In this document: positions 53,301-64,000 of the stretch, piece after piece
Layout: each line of letters begins with the position of its first letter
How positions within the stretch are numbered: the first letter of the stretch is position 1
Assembly (NCBI RefSeq): GCF_949628215.1
Contig: NC_134281.1
Span: 38,238,512 to 38,302,511 of the forward strand
DNA from: Phalacrocorax aristotelis
Taxonomy: Eukaryota > Chordata > Aves > Suliformes > Phalacrocoracidae
Reading direction: 5' to 3'
Length of the DNA stretch: 64,000 bases
The notes under the pieces: generated by a model
Databases searched by the model: none
What the model saw: the letters and a program-made list of their open reading frames with translations, nothing else
What the model was told of the DNA's origin: nothing
Translations under genes and position numbers: made by a program

Positions 53301-56300
53301 TACACTGTTCCAGACACATGATTATTTGTCACAATAACATTTAAAACCAGTAAGAAACATGAGAAATAGTTGATAAGGGCCATCAGGATGTGACGTGTTA
53401 GTGGTGTATCCAGCCTGGAGGGAGACTGGCTGCCTGGAGAGCACCCAGGCTGCTCCAGAGGGGCAGCCTTGAGAGGTTGGATTTACCAGGCAGAAGGCAG
53501 CTTCTGTGCACATCTCCTGGCATTCACAAATAAAGCCTGGCTTTGGGGATGGTGTTTTACTGAGAGACTCCCCCTGTCCCAAGCTACTAAGGAAGGAAAA
53601 AGAACTGAAGAACAAGGCAAGCTCTCCCGGGAGGAAACACAAATGAGGACAAATTCCCTCTTTCCGTTTCAAAGGATTTTTCTTCAAGTTATTTGATATC
53701 ATTTCAATCAAACATAAGCAGAGATTTCAACACGTTTCTTCAGAGAGTATTAGCCTCTCGAACAACTCTCTCAGTCTCTCTCCCCCCTCTGATTTCCCCA
53801 AATGCATGCTGTGCAGTCATCGGCATGCTAAGTTGAGTGTTCCTCCCTTAGGTCATTATTTCCACTCTTTAATTGTTCTTTCAGCCTTCTGTAGCATTAT
53901 TGTTATCCAGATTGTGTTGATGCTGCTTTCCAAACACAGATGAGTAACAGTTCCTGCCCTTAAGAGTGTATATTCTCGAAATAATCCTTTCAAATTCTCC
54001 ACCCAAGACGAAACACACCAATTACAGCTGTAACAGTCTTCAAAGGTTTTTCAAACTCTCTGAATTCCTATTTCTGACATGAAGCCAAATACACATCTTT
54101 TATTAACGTAAAACTAAGCGGGGCCTTTTCCAGGAAACTGAGCTTGCATTACAAAACTGATCTGAACTTCCCCAGAAATAAAAATCCTGAGTTGTAGGCC
54201 TTTGCCATGCCTCGTTCCCATAGGCACCATATACCTCAGAAATTACAAAAGGATCTCTGTGTCCCAGCCCGAGTTGGTTTACAAGCAGCACTTACATGGC
54301 AGCTGGGTGATGGGTACACCCAAACAAGGCACTGCTGATGGAAATCTTCCTCCTTTTACAGGCTGAGCTGGTAAAAGGTAGTTAGCAGACCTGTTGCACG
54401 TATAGGTTATAATGAAAAAGTTAAAAGGCAAGGCTTTAGGAGAAGCCACGGAAAGCCACAACAGAAATGCAAAGTCATTCATTCCAATTAGAGCAAAGAA
54501 AGCTGAAAATTACTCAGGGCAGTCAATTTACTTTATTACACAAAAGTTTATTTCCATAGGCTGTTCACATAACATTGTTTGGTTTCTCGTCACAAAATAA
54601 TCAATCCAAGAGTGCATTTTTCTGCACAAGCTAGGAAGGAGAAGATAGCCCAGGTAGAACGGCATTTAAGAGAACAATCACCTCCAAATATAAAACTTAG
54701 CAGTTAGTTTAGGAATGGGTCTCATTTTGTATTTGCTGTTGAAGTTATGAGCACAGAGATGTGCTTGGTGATATCGACACACTGTAAAACGTCTCTCAAG
54801 CACACTGATCTTTGATTATCACCTGTAGGTTTGTGGCCACTGATTCTCCTGGTTTGTTTTGCTACTGTGTAATTTCTTCTAAGCTGCACTAAAAAAAATT
54901 GCCTACTCGAGTCATGGGAGAACATTTTCACAGCACTTGATGCGCAGGAAGTTTTACTGCTGAGCTTTCGGAGGCGCTCAGCTCACCATGCAGATACTCA
55001 GTCTATTGGGTCGCTGAACTGTAATAAAAGACATCATTAAGTGAAACATTTGATGGAGGTACTTGGCTCATTGGGTCAGTGGTTATAGTTATAAGGAACT
55101 CCTTGTGAAGCTAATAGATAAAAAATTAGCTCTTTTGATTTCCAAGACCAGCCTCTCTTTTTTAAAGAGGGATACATGGCAGTTTCTAGTAATACACATA
55201 ATAACTTAAGATATTTTCTGTAAGACCGCAAGCTGCCACTGTCAGAGCTGCAACAATACTTAGGTCATTGGCATATACAACCAGCACTGACATCAATACA
55301 CTTATGTTAGAAAACTTGCTGGGACCCCACATTGTACTATCAAGATGAAAGTACTGAGACTTTCACTGACTTTGCAGTAGAGCCAGAGAAATACATTGAA
55401 ACACACCAGTTACACAATTTTTTTCCAAAAGCACAATATACTCTATAAGGGTACCAGAAGTTTGTGATTCTCGCTCTTCCTGTAACCTTCATCCTGTTCA
55501 CTCCCCACCTATCTGCACCAAAAACCCTCAAGCCTATCTCAGGCCTAACTCAGTGGCCAACATCATCACTTTGGTTTGATTTCCAAGCTTGAAGTGGAGC
55601 ATAGCCAGCACTAGAAAATTTGGTACTAGCTGGCCAATGTGCAAGCCCCAGTGCAGCTGCTGACGAGCTATTTCATTACTACAGGTACATTTCCAAGTAA
55701 GTAGTCACAGAGGCCACCAGCCTCTTCCCCCTGCCCCACCACCTCTGCTCTGAAACATCCCCTCATCCCCTCAGGAGACCACCTGGCTGTCCCTCACCTG
55801 CACTGGTCAGGACAGAGAGCAGAGTGTGACCATGCCCAGCTGCAGACGAGCGCCATGGGTGGGAAGGAAGTTACCACACAGCAAATGTTTTAGAAACGTT
55901 AAGCCTGTGAAACAAGAGTGAAAGGTAATGGATTGTTTTACAATATTAAAGCAAATGTATTGACAATGTAGTAATTAAATCCAGCTGTAAGAGAAGAGAC
56001 AAGGTGCTGGAATGTAACTTCCAACTTCCCTGGGAGAAAGGGGACTAATCTGGAAATATATCCCTAAGAAAATTCTGCTTTGGACCTCCTAGTTCAACTA
56101 CAGGTAGAAATGAGTCTCCTTTCTTCTTTGACGCTACCAAGGGTTTCCTGATGAACAAAGTTGTGGGTGATGGAGCAAACCACAGAACTCCTGGGGAGGG
56201 TCCCCATGCACTTCACGTTCACAGCTTCCTCAGAGAGGAATCTTGGTTTCAGAGGGACACTTGACATTTCAAATACACCCATATGGACTGGATTGACCCG

Positions 56301-56607
56301 TGACGGGTGGCACATAACTTAGAAAAGGGTAAAGCAACCGAGCACAGCTCTTACAGCTCAATTTTTTTTCCTTCCAAATAGTGAATTTCAAACTTTGTGA
56401 ACAGAGCGCTCACACTCCAGCTCTGCTTAATGCACCACATAGGAAGTACATTAAGAGTGAAGCAGCAACGTGCAATGCCAAACCATTTCCAGGAGTTTTT
56501 CTATCACCTTGCCTTAGCAGTGAATGTTTTTGTGCTCAGAGGGGTTGAAATACAGCATGTCTACAACTGCTTTCTAATAATATCATTGATATTATCTCTA
56601 TTACAGG

Positions 56608-56671
56608 TGTTTAGGTGTTTTGTTGGGTTGGTTTTGGTTTGGTTTGGTTTTGTTTTTTTGTGGTTTTTTTT
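56608..56671 (+). repeat. G/T-rich simple sequence
   Basis: Repeated GGTTT and GGTTTT units (GTTGGGTTGG, then TTTGGTTTGG) grade into a T run. The strand is almost free of A and C for about 60 bases. Confidence 0.85.
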
Positions 56672-57384
56672 AAACTATTAAATTTCATCCATTGTGCAGG
56701 AAGCTGTATGTTTATCACTAGCATGACAGAGCCCTGACCTGACTGAGTACTTAGCTACTACCACAATATGCATTTGAAAAAGTTTAATGCTTAATAAAGG
56801 AATATCATGCAAGAAATAGCACTGCTCTCATACTTCTCTACTACTACTGGTATGAAATCATTCAGTTGCTTCATTGCCTCTCGGTTTTTCAGGCTCTGCT
56901 ATTTTCATTTTCATGCCACCTTCTGCCTTAATTTTAATCACCAAAAAAACCCCAGATAATAATCACAAAACAAAAACCACATTTTTTTTGAGAATCCATT
57001 TACCATTTTCAGCTTCAAATCTGGTGTCATGTCACTAAAACATCATTAAAATAATTGCCTCCAATAGCAGTTTATATAAATGAATCCCCAAACAAAGACT
57101 ATAGCTACTTGTATAAAATACACTGCTATATTGGAGGAACACAAGCATTGTTTCTTAAACAATTCATTTGCTACTTATGATATGTAAATCCATAAATAAT
57201 GTAAATTTAAAGGGGGGAACCCACCTAGGATATTTTAATCAGAACTTTTCTGGAAGAAGGAGATTGTGGTTCTACTACTGATCTCATCCTGTTGTGTCAC
57301 CAAGCACAAATTATTTGCACAGCTCTTTTTTACACAGCCATTGCAAAAGAAACAGGATCAGTTGGTGGAAGCAAACCTTCTTTA

Positions 57385-57432
57385 TAATAGGATGGTTTGG
57401 GTCGGAAGGGACTTTTAAAGAATGTCTAGGGC
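57385..57432 (-). mobile_element. Decayed CR1 3' tip
   Basis: On the plus strand, GGATGGTTTGGGTCGGAAGG, ACTTTTAAAGAATGTCTAGG resembles the reverse complement of a CR1 3' end (family: 'ggtttgggttggaagggaccttaaagatcatctag'). Only about 50 bases are recognisable. Confidence 0.6.
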
Positions 57433-57945
57433 ATCACTGAGGAGATTCCAAGTTCCCATGTCATATAGGCTGCTGTCTTGATCCCAGAGGTAGTCACTTG
57501 ATATCAATCAATATCAAGCTCTGAAACAGAAATGACACACATGCAGCAGCAGACCCTCCCAAGGACACAGAGACTAACAAGGCAAAATCTGTTAGGTCTA
57601 GGAACTGCTTCTTGTCACAAAATATGCCAAAGTGTCGAATTGCCTGTGACCTATCACTGCCACCACTGCTACACTACTTGAGTTGCTGTCAAAGCCAACA
57701 AGACACACAGAAGCCATTGTGACTGAAGAAACCACTGGAAAAGGTTTGGGGTTTCCTTGTTTGAGTGCTTTTTCTCTCAAATTCTCTAACAGTGTAAAAA
57801 TCTTAGCAGCAAAAACCTCTTCTAGGACTTTCACCCAACAAAATGCTCCTCCGGTATTGCACAGGTTACCTGAAAATATCTATTGTTTCCCAAACTAAAT
57901 ACAAACAAGCCTGTATTTCTGCTACTAAGAAACCTAAATATAAAT

Positions 57946-60010
57946 TCACAGAATCGCAGGTTGGAAGGGACCTCAGGTATCATCTAGACCAACCTTTCTA
58001 GGAAGAGCGCAGTCTAGACAAGATGGCCCAGCACCCTGTCCAGACGACTCTTAAAAGTGTCCAACGTGGCCGAGTCAACCACTTCCCTGGGGAGATTATT
58101 CCAATGGGTGACTGTCCTCACTGTGAAAAATTTTCCTCTTGTGTCCAATCGGAATCTCCCCAAGAGCAACTTGTGTCCATTCCCCCTTGTCCTCTCCATG
58201 TGACTCCGTGTAAAAAGGGAGTCTCCATCTTCTTTGTAGCTGCCCCTTAAGTACTGGTACATGGTGATGAGATCCCCTCTGAGCCTCCTTTCCTCAAGGC
58301 TGAACAAACCCAGCTCTCCCAGCCCATCCTCGTATGGCAGGCTGCCCAGTCCCTTGATCGTCTTGGTGGCCCTTCTCTGGACCCCTTCCAGCCTGTCCAC
58401 ATCTTTTTTGTATAGCGGGGACCAGAACTGTACACAGCACTCCAGGTGTGGCCTGACAAGCGCTGAGTAGAGTGGGATAATGACTTCTTTGTCTCTGCTG
58501 GGGACGCCCTTTTTGATGCAACCCAGCATTTTGGCCACAGCAGCACACTGTGCGCTCATGTGGAGCTTCCTGTCCACCACGACCCCCAGGTCCCTTTCCA
58601 CAGAGCTGCTCTCCAGCCAGCTGGATCCCAGTCTGTGCTGCACTCCCGGATTATGTTTTCCCAGGTGCAAGACCTTACACTTCTCCTTGTTGAACTTCAG
58701 AAGGTTCTTGCTGGCCCACTCTTCCACCCTATCCAGATCTTCCTGCAGAGCAGCTCTCCCTTCTGGAGTGTCTCCTCCCCACTCAACTTGGTGTCATCCA
58801 CAAACTTCACCAGGCTACACTTGATCCCATTATCCAGATCACTTATAGACATGTTGAATAACATTGAGCCCAATATCGATCCCTGAGGGACCCCACTTGT
58901 GACAGGTTGCCACTTGGAAAAGGAGCTATTTACCACCACCCTTTGGGTGCGGCCTGTCAGCCAGTTCCCCACCCACTGCACAGACCACTCGTCTAGGCCA
59001 TAACGCATTAATTTCTCCAGGAGGAGGCTGTGGGGGACCGTATCAAAAGCCTTGGAAAAGCCCAGGTAGACAATGTCCACTGCCTGCCCCATGTCAACCA
59101 GGCAAGTCACTTTGTCATAGAAGGCCACCAGGTTTGTCAAGCATGATCTGCCTTTAGTGAAGCCATGTTGGCTTTTCCCAATCACGTGCTTCAATTGACT
59201 CATGATGGCCCACAGGAGAATAAGTTCCATAACTTTCCCAGAGATTGAAGTAAGGCTGATGGGCCTATAGTTACCCGGATCCTCCCTCGAGCTTTTCTTG
59301 TAGATAGGGGTAACATTTGCCTTCCTCCAGTCCTCTGGGACATCCCCCGTTCTCCAGGACTTCTCAAAGATTAGGGAGAGTGGCCTTGCAACAACATCAC
59401 CCAGCACTCTCAACACCCTCAGGCAGGTGGCCCCAGGGCCCATCAATTTGTAGGGGTCAAGCTCCTGTAATAATTCACATACTCTTCCTTCACTGATGGT
59501 GGGTCGGTGTTTGGATCAACTGGCAATTTCGTTCCCAAAGCCTGGGACCCTACAGTGTTGGTAAAGACAGAGGTGAAGAAAGTGTTGAGGACCTCTGCCT
59601 TTTCAGCATCATTGGTGACTGACTCTCCTATTCTGTTTAACAGTGGGCATATGTTTTCCTTTTTCTGCTGGTTGTTGACATACCTGAAGAACCCTTTCTT
59701 GTTATTTTTGACATCTACGTCCGGTTTCAATTCAAGCTAGGCTTTTGCTTTTCTAACTGTATTTCTGCACGCTCTGGCAATGCCCTTGTAGCTCTCAATG
59801 GATAATCCTCCACTTCTCCATCTCTAGTATGCTTCTTTTTTGGATTTGAGTAGACCCAGGAGTTCATGGTTGAGCCATGGGGGCCTCTTGCTCTGCTTAC
59901 TTCCCTTTCCTTTATAGGGGATAATTCCCTTTCTGCCTGCAGGAGGAGGGCGTGAGGCTCATGTACTGGCCAGAGGACAGACCTCATCCTAAGGCTGCAG
60001 CACACTGCTG
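57946..60010 (-). mobile_element. CR1 LINE, 5'-truncated, with broken ORF2
   Basis: This is the largest transposon in the window, about 2.06 kb on the minus strand. The 3' end at about 57946 carries the CR1 tip (complement of CACAGAATCGCAGGTTGG). Going 5' to 3' on the element strand there is a linker region (about 60005-59443; an Asn-Asn-Lys-Lys-Gly-Phe-Phe stretch) and then the reverse transcriptase (59446-58697). The latter shows Asn-Tyr-Arg-Pro-Ile-Ser-Leu, Gly-Phe-Ser-Lys-Ala-Phe-Asp (box A), Gly-Val-Pro-Gln-Gly-Ser-Ile-Leu-Gly (box B) and Phe-Val-Asp-Asp (catalytic box, usually Phe-Ala-Asp-Asp). The C-terminal domain follows (58727-58014, ending Leu-Gly-His-Leu-Val). These parts lie in different frames, so the copy is dead. 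The endonuclease is missing because of 5' truncation near 60010. Confidence 0.95.
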
Positions 60011-62131
60011 GAATTCCAATTTCAAAATATCAAAAGAGTGACAGATGAACAAAAATTAGAAGTATATCTTAAATATAACTTCCCTTATCATACTTTTTCC
60101 AGAGAAATTACTTCTCACAGCGAACTTCCCAAGATTTTCTTTAAGCTCTCCATCTAAGCTTTCCTAAATAAGACAAAGATGTTATACAAAGCCAAGATCA
60201 TACCAGCACAACTGAAAGACAGCGACATGACTTTCTAATATCACCTTTCATGCTGCAAAACACTGTTCTGTTGGCCTGAAAAGGATGTAAACCTATATAC
60301 AAAGATCTGTTTTAACTTCCCTGGCTGGTAATGCCAACTATAACTGCTTCTTATTATGAGAGGTGCCTGGAATAACCACTAACATAATAATTTCTGATAA
60401 TTATAAGCAAGAGTGGTGACAGGATCAGGAGAACTTAACCATGGCCATAAATACTTTCAGATTTCGGAATACGAAAAAAAACCAAGACAAAAAGTAGTCT
60501 GCTAAGCACTGTGAATGCATTATAACACAGTAGCTGGCAAGTCCATGCACCAGTGTCTTCCATGGGTTATGTTTGGTGTTGCCGCAGGTGTAATCTCATC
60601 TGTGCATAGTCACTTGAAAACTGTCCAGTAGAATCTGTCATGTAGATTGGGTCAACATTTCTGCAGCAACGGTGCAGTAATCAGTGAAGATTTCCTGAAA
60701 ATTCAGCACTATGGTCTAAACTCTGGGTCCTTGAGGATTTTCTCACATGGTTGGGTTCTTTGAATGTCAGGAAGGAAGATGGGGGCCATTGAAGGGAGGA
60801 GGACTGAGCATCCTCCATCTCCCCCCCACTTACACTAACAATGTCAATGCCATCTAGTGGTCAAGATATTGTGATGTAAAAAAATGGGTAAAGTTACGCA
60901 AATATTGCTTGGGGTAAAACCTGAGAAATGCAACTTCTTATATTGGATACTTTATGCCTCTCATCATAAAGAACAAAAGAGCGATTTGTACTGGAATGGT
61001 TGTTTTCAGTACCTGGTAATGTTCCAGAACTTGTCTCTCAATGGGTTAAGCAATGAATGGTATTTTACATCTGTCTCTGCATCCTCTGTTTCTAAACATG
61101 GTAGAGGGAAAAGATACATGAATAATGGGCAAACCTGGCACCCAGCTCTATGAATGGCAAAAAAAGTGATTAATTAAATTCAACACCAATGTTTAAATTT
61201 AGTAACTACGTACCATTGCTAGACTGGAGCATTTTTGAACTGGATTTTCAACAAAACCAGGCAATAAATACAGTCCATTCAAAGACATACACATAGTCAA
61301 TAGCATCCATAACATCTACTACATTCCAGTGCATTGAAAGAAGGTGAGAAATAGAAAGTTCATGAGGATAAATGCATGCTTAATACCTAAAGTCTTTTTG
61401 TTAGAAAACAAGGAGATGAGTATTTATCATTACCATCAGTATTGAACGTGTTTTGTAACACCTTTTGTTCAAGTTTGATATCCAGTTCAGGGTGAGGGGA
61501 ATTTTTCAGTTTGGTTCAGAATGCTTCTCCAAAGCTTGTCTAAAACTGGATGTGTCTGGAAATGTGGTGAAAACAAACCTTGTTGGAAGACCATCACTGC
61601 TTATCAGAACCTACCCTACTTTCCCTTCTGAAACCAGAAATGGCTGACATACACAACAAAAAATAAACAAATAAAAGCCAAGGCAAGAGAGCTTTTATGT
61701 CTGCATAAAACCTGTTCAACCTAATTTTTCCAGAAAACATGATAGCAAATTGCAAGGTGTAAGGAAAATTGCAAAAAGTACCCTGAAAAAAAAAATCAGG
61801 TCAAGACATTTAAGAAAAATGCTAAACTTGTTCAAGCATTACAACACATACCATGTTACTCTTCGAAGGGGAATGAAAATTTGCCACTGTCTCCAATACA
61901 GATGGTTTCTCCTCCCTTCCCCATATTTTCTGTACATTCAGAGATTCTGCAAGCACATAGCTCTAACCTCAGTTTTGGTCCCACCCAGCTCAACCCTGAT
62001 TTTCAGATCTTCCTAATTTGTTCTTGCACATCCAAGGCTTTTTGAGTTTCACTGCAGTTTTAGGTATAGAAACACTACTTCATACACACGGATGCTTGTG
62101 TGCTAACCCAACCAGTTGGTAATGTTTTGAG

Positions 62132-62260
62132 TAATGCATCATAACAGCAATGGCACCTTAACGATGTATTACATTAATACATCATCAAAGCTATGACACT
62201 CTTATGATATATTAGTTTAATACATCATAGCAGTGCCGTATCTTGGACAATGTATTACTC
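62132..62260 (+). repeat. Three-copy 43-bp minisatellite
   Basis: Three diverged direct copies start at 62132, 62175 and 62218. Each begins TAATRCATCAT and ends in a GATGTATTA-like segment (GATGTATTAC, GATATATTAG, AATGTATTAC). The unit start and end are partly complementary (TAATACATC versus GATGTATTA), so each unit junction also forms a small palindrome. Confidence 0.85.
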
Positions 62261-63010
62261 CAAAACACACCAACAGCCAGAAAGCTCTCAAAATAAGTTT
62301 TGTGGGTTTTTTTTCAACTTGTTTACATTATATGGGTTTGGAGTTTTTGTTTTGTTTTTCTTTTTTTTTTTAATTTCTCAGAAAAAAGAGTGTTCACCAG
62401 GACAGAAGACTGTAGTTACTTACAATAAATATCAATATTCCTAAGAAGCTATTCCACAGTCCATCACCTAATACATCCTAAACCACAGTGAGGGTTATTG
62501 TGCCAGCATACACATAGTTGGGGAGGAGGGAGTGCTGGTGAGTACCTGCTTTCTGCCCTGAGCAGACAGGGGAACTGGTCATCCACTCTGCAGTCACACC
62601 AAAATGCCACACACAACCAGCTCCTCCTTAAAACAGCCAGCAAAGAATATGTCAATTGAAGGGTTTCTTAAAGACAACCTTCCTCAAAAAGGGCTGCGGG
62701 AGAAGAGATGGAATTTATTTCAAAAAAATACCCTACTTTTAAATACTCTGCTCACGTTTGCAGTGATGGTTCAAAACCCCCACCAAAACAGTGACATGTG
62801 TACTCATCACATTACTCATGCACCCCGCATTTACCCACCAGTCTCTCTCCTCTGCTGGCAATCTATGGAGAACCTTAATGAAATGAAAATTTAAGCTTTT
62901 AATTACTCATTTCATGACAGCAACACAGAACATAGGCCATACTACGTTAAATTACTAACAGAGATTATTCGCAGAAAGACAACGGGGGGACAGAGGGGGA
63001 GAACTGTCTT

Positions 63011-63035
63011 AAAAAGAGGTCTTCCACCTCTTTTT
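63011..63035. repeat. Perfect 10-bp hairpin
   Basis: AAAAAGAGGT (63011-63020) and ACCTCTTTTT (63026-63035) are exact reverse complements separated by CTTCC. One more T follows before CGATACC. It could form a stem-loop in DNA or RNA. No transcript context is visible. Confidence 0.85.
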
Positions 63036-64000
63036 TCGATACCTTTAAGAAAGACTTTAACTGATCACCTGTATCACATGTCTTTCCGTGACATTATGAG
63101 ATTTTAGTCAGTACAGACAGTAACACCAATCGCCTGGCAATACAAGCAATGTTTGTACAAATAAATCACTCTTCAATTACTCTGATATAAAAGAATTGCA
63201 TTCCACTGTTCACACAGAATATGTAGGTCTCCTCCAGATGTTTTCTTGCATGATTGCCAAAATCATGCCAAAAACAGTCCGACCAATGAATTTAAATGTC
63301 TACAAAGTAAATCAGGTTATGTACGCATGTGTGTTTTGGGAAGGGATATTTTGCAAAAGTTCAAAGGTCAAAACCAGAATACATGCTGGAACGTAACAGA
63401 AGAGGAAGTACAAAGTTAAAAAAGCCATACCTGCAGCAAAATAAAGACAGAAAGGAGAAAACAAAATTATAATCTGGAAACAAACAGAAAAGAAAAAAAA
63501 ATCCTGGCAAATAAAAATAAACTGAAGGAAAATGAGATTAAAGTTCCCTCCTCAAAAATCTTTCAGAAAAACTGAACCCAAGCAACAACAAACAAAGGAA
63601 AATTTCAGAACCGTGATTCTCTGTCGCTGTCACTTCTCTACCATAAGCAGAATCTAGAGCATGGACAGGCAGCTCTTAGAAGTATCAGTAATGGTGAACA
63701 TTGCATCTGAATATCCCTCTTTCAGGTAAGGTCTTACAAGCTTTCAGGTATTTTGATAGTTGTTTGCCTCTGTTTTGAGGGACTAACAAATCCTTTCTTC
63801 CTCCCTCTTTCCTAACAGACCTTGGGAGGCACCAAGACAGGAGGCAGTGTAGCAGAAGCCCAAGAGCACTTGTCTCCCAGGCTCAAAGACTCGTGGCAGA
63901 AGGCAAGCACAGGGTCTGAACAGGGAAAGGTGCCTGTCACTCCACAGACTAGTGCCCCGCAGCCTGACAAACAACTGACCATGCAAATTATACGGTAAAA

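Larger units (their letters stand above)
47786..57945. other. Intergenic DNA downstream of NR5A2
   Basis: I find no coding exon or RNA gene here. Open frames up to 138 codons (for example 48065-48481 minus, 51445-51831 plus and 53322-53711 minus) show no recognisable domain and no supporting splice structure. Identified content is an A-rich run (53.04 kb), a probable MIR-like remnant (53.2 kb), a G/T-rich stretch (56.6 kb) and a decayed CR1 tip (57.4 kb). A GC-richer patch lies at about 55.72-55.86 kb. Confidence 0.75.
60011..64000. other. Intergenic DNA, no gene seen
   Basis: The DNA is AT-rich and carries no recognisable coding exon, RNA gene or well-preserved transposon. Open frames of 60-96 codons have no domain or splice context. 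A 43-bp tandem repeat (62.1 kb) and a perfect hairpin (63.0 kb) are the only structures I can define. Confidence 0.7.

Noticed and set aside
58023..58886. Several plus-strand open frames of 69-114 codons
   Set aside because: They are antisense shadows of the CR1 element, whose coding strand is minus.

Overview
The window looks like vertebrate, most probably avian, nuclear DNA. The coding exons are short, flanked by canonical GT/AG introns and separated by multi-kilobase AT-rich introns. The recognisable interspersed repeats are CR1 LINEs of the sauropsid type (3' tips that read ATTCTGTG-like on the element strand), plus a few very old MIR-like SINE remnants. There is no prokaryotic gene organisation. 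Almost all open frames over 60 codons are chance frames in non-coding DNA.

The one gene is the 3' part of NR5A2 (liver receptor homolog-1, a nuclear receptor), on the + strand. Three consecutive exons encode the C-terminal part of the ligand-binding domain: 3442-3561, 17089-17236 and 44511-44758 (stop codon 44756-44758). They join in phase and correspond to about residues 371-541 of the 541-residue human protein. The N-terminus, DNA-binding domain and hinge lie upstream of the window. The two complete introns are about 13.5 kb and 27.3 kb. A probable 3' UTR of about 1-3 kb follows, with several candidate AATAAA signals and a (CA)12 microsatellite.

From about 47.8 kb to the end I see no further gene. 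This intergenic DNA holds one substantial 5'-truncated CR1 copy (about 57.95-60.01 kb, minus strand) with recognisable but frame-broken reverse transcriptase sequence, some small repeats, a three-copy 43-bp minisatellite, and a short perfect hairpin. Further CR1 pieces lie in the introns at 4.6-5.0 kb, 6.4-7.05 kb, 23.5 kb and 24.7 kb.

I looked for an undescribed system and did not find one. The most useful observations are modest: a Gln-to-Leu change in an otherwise strongly conserved receptor domain, an internally deleted CR1, several local repeat structures, and non-coding blocks worth a conservation test.
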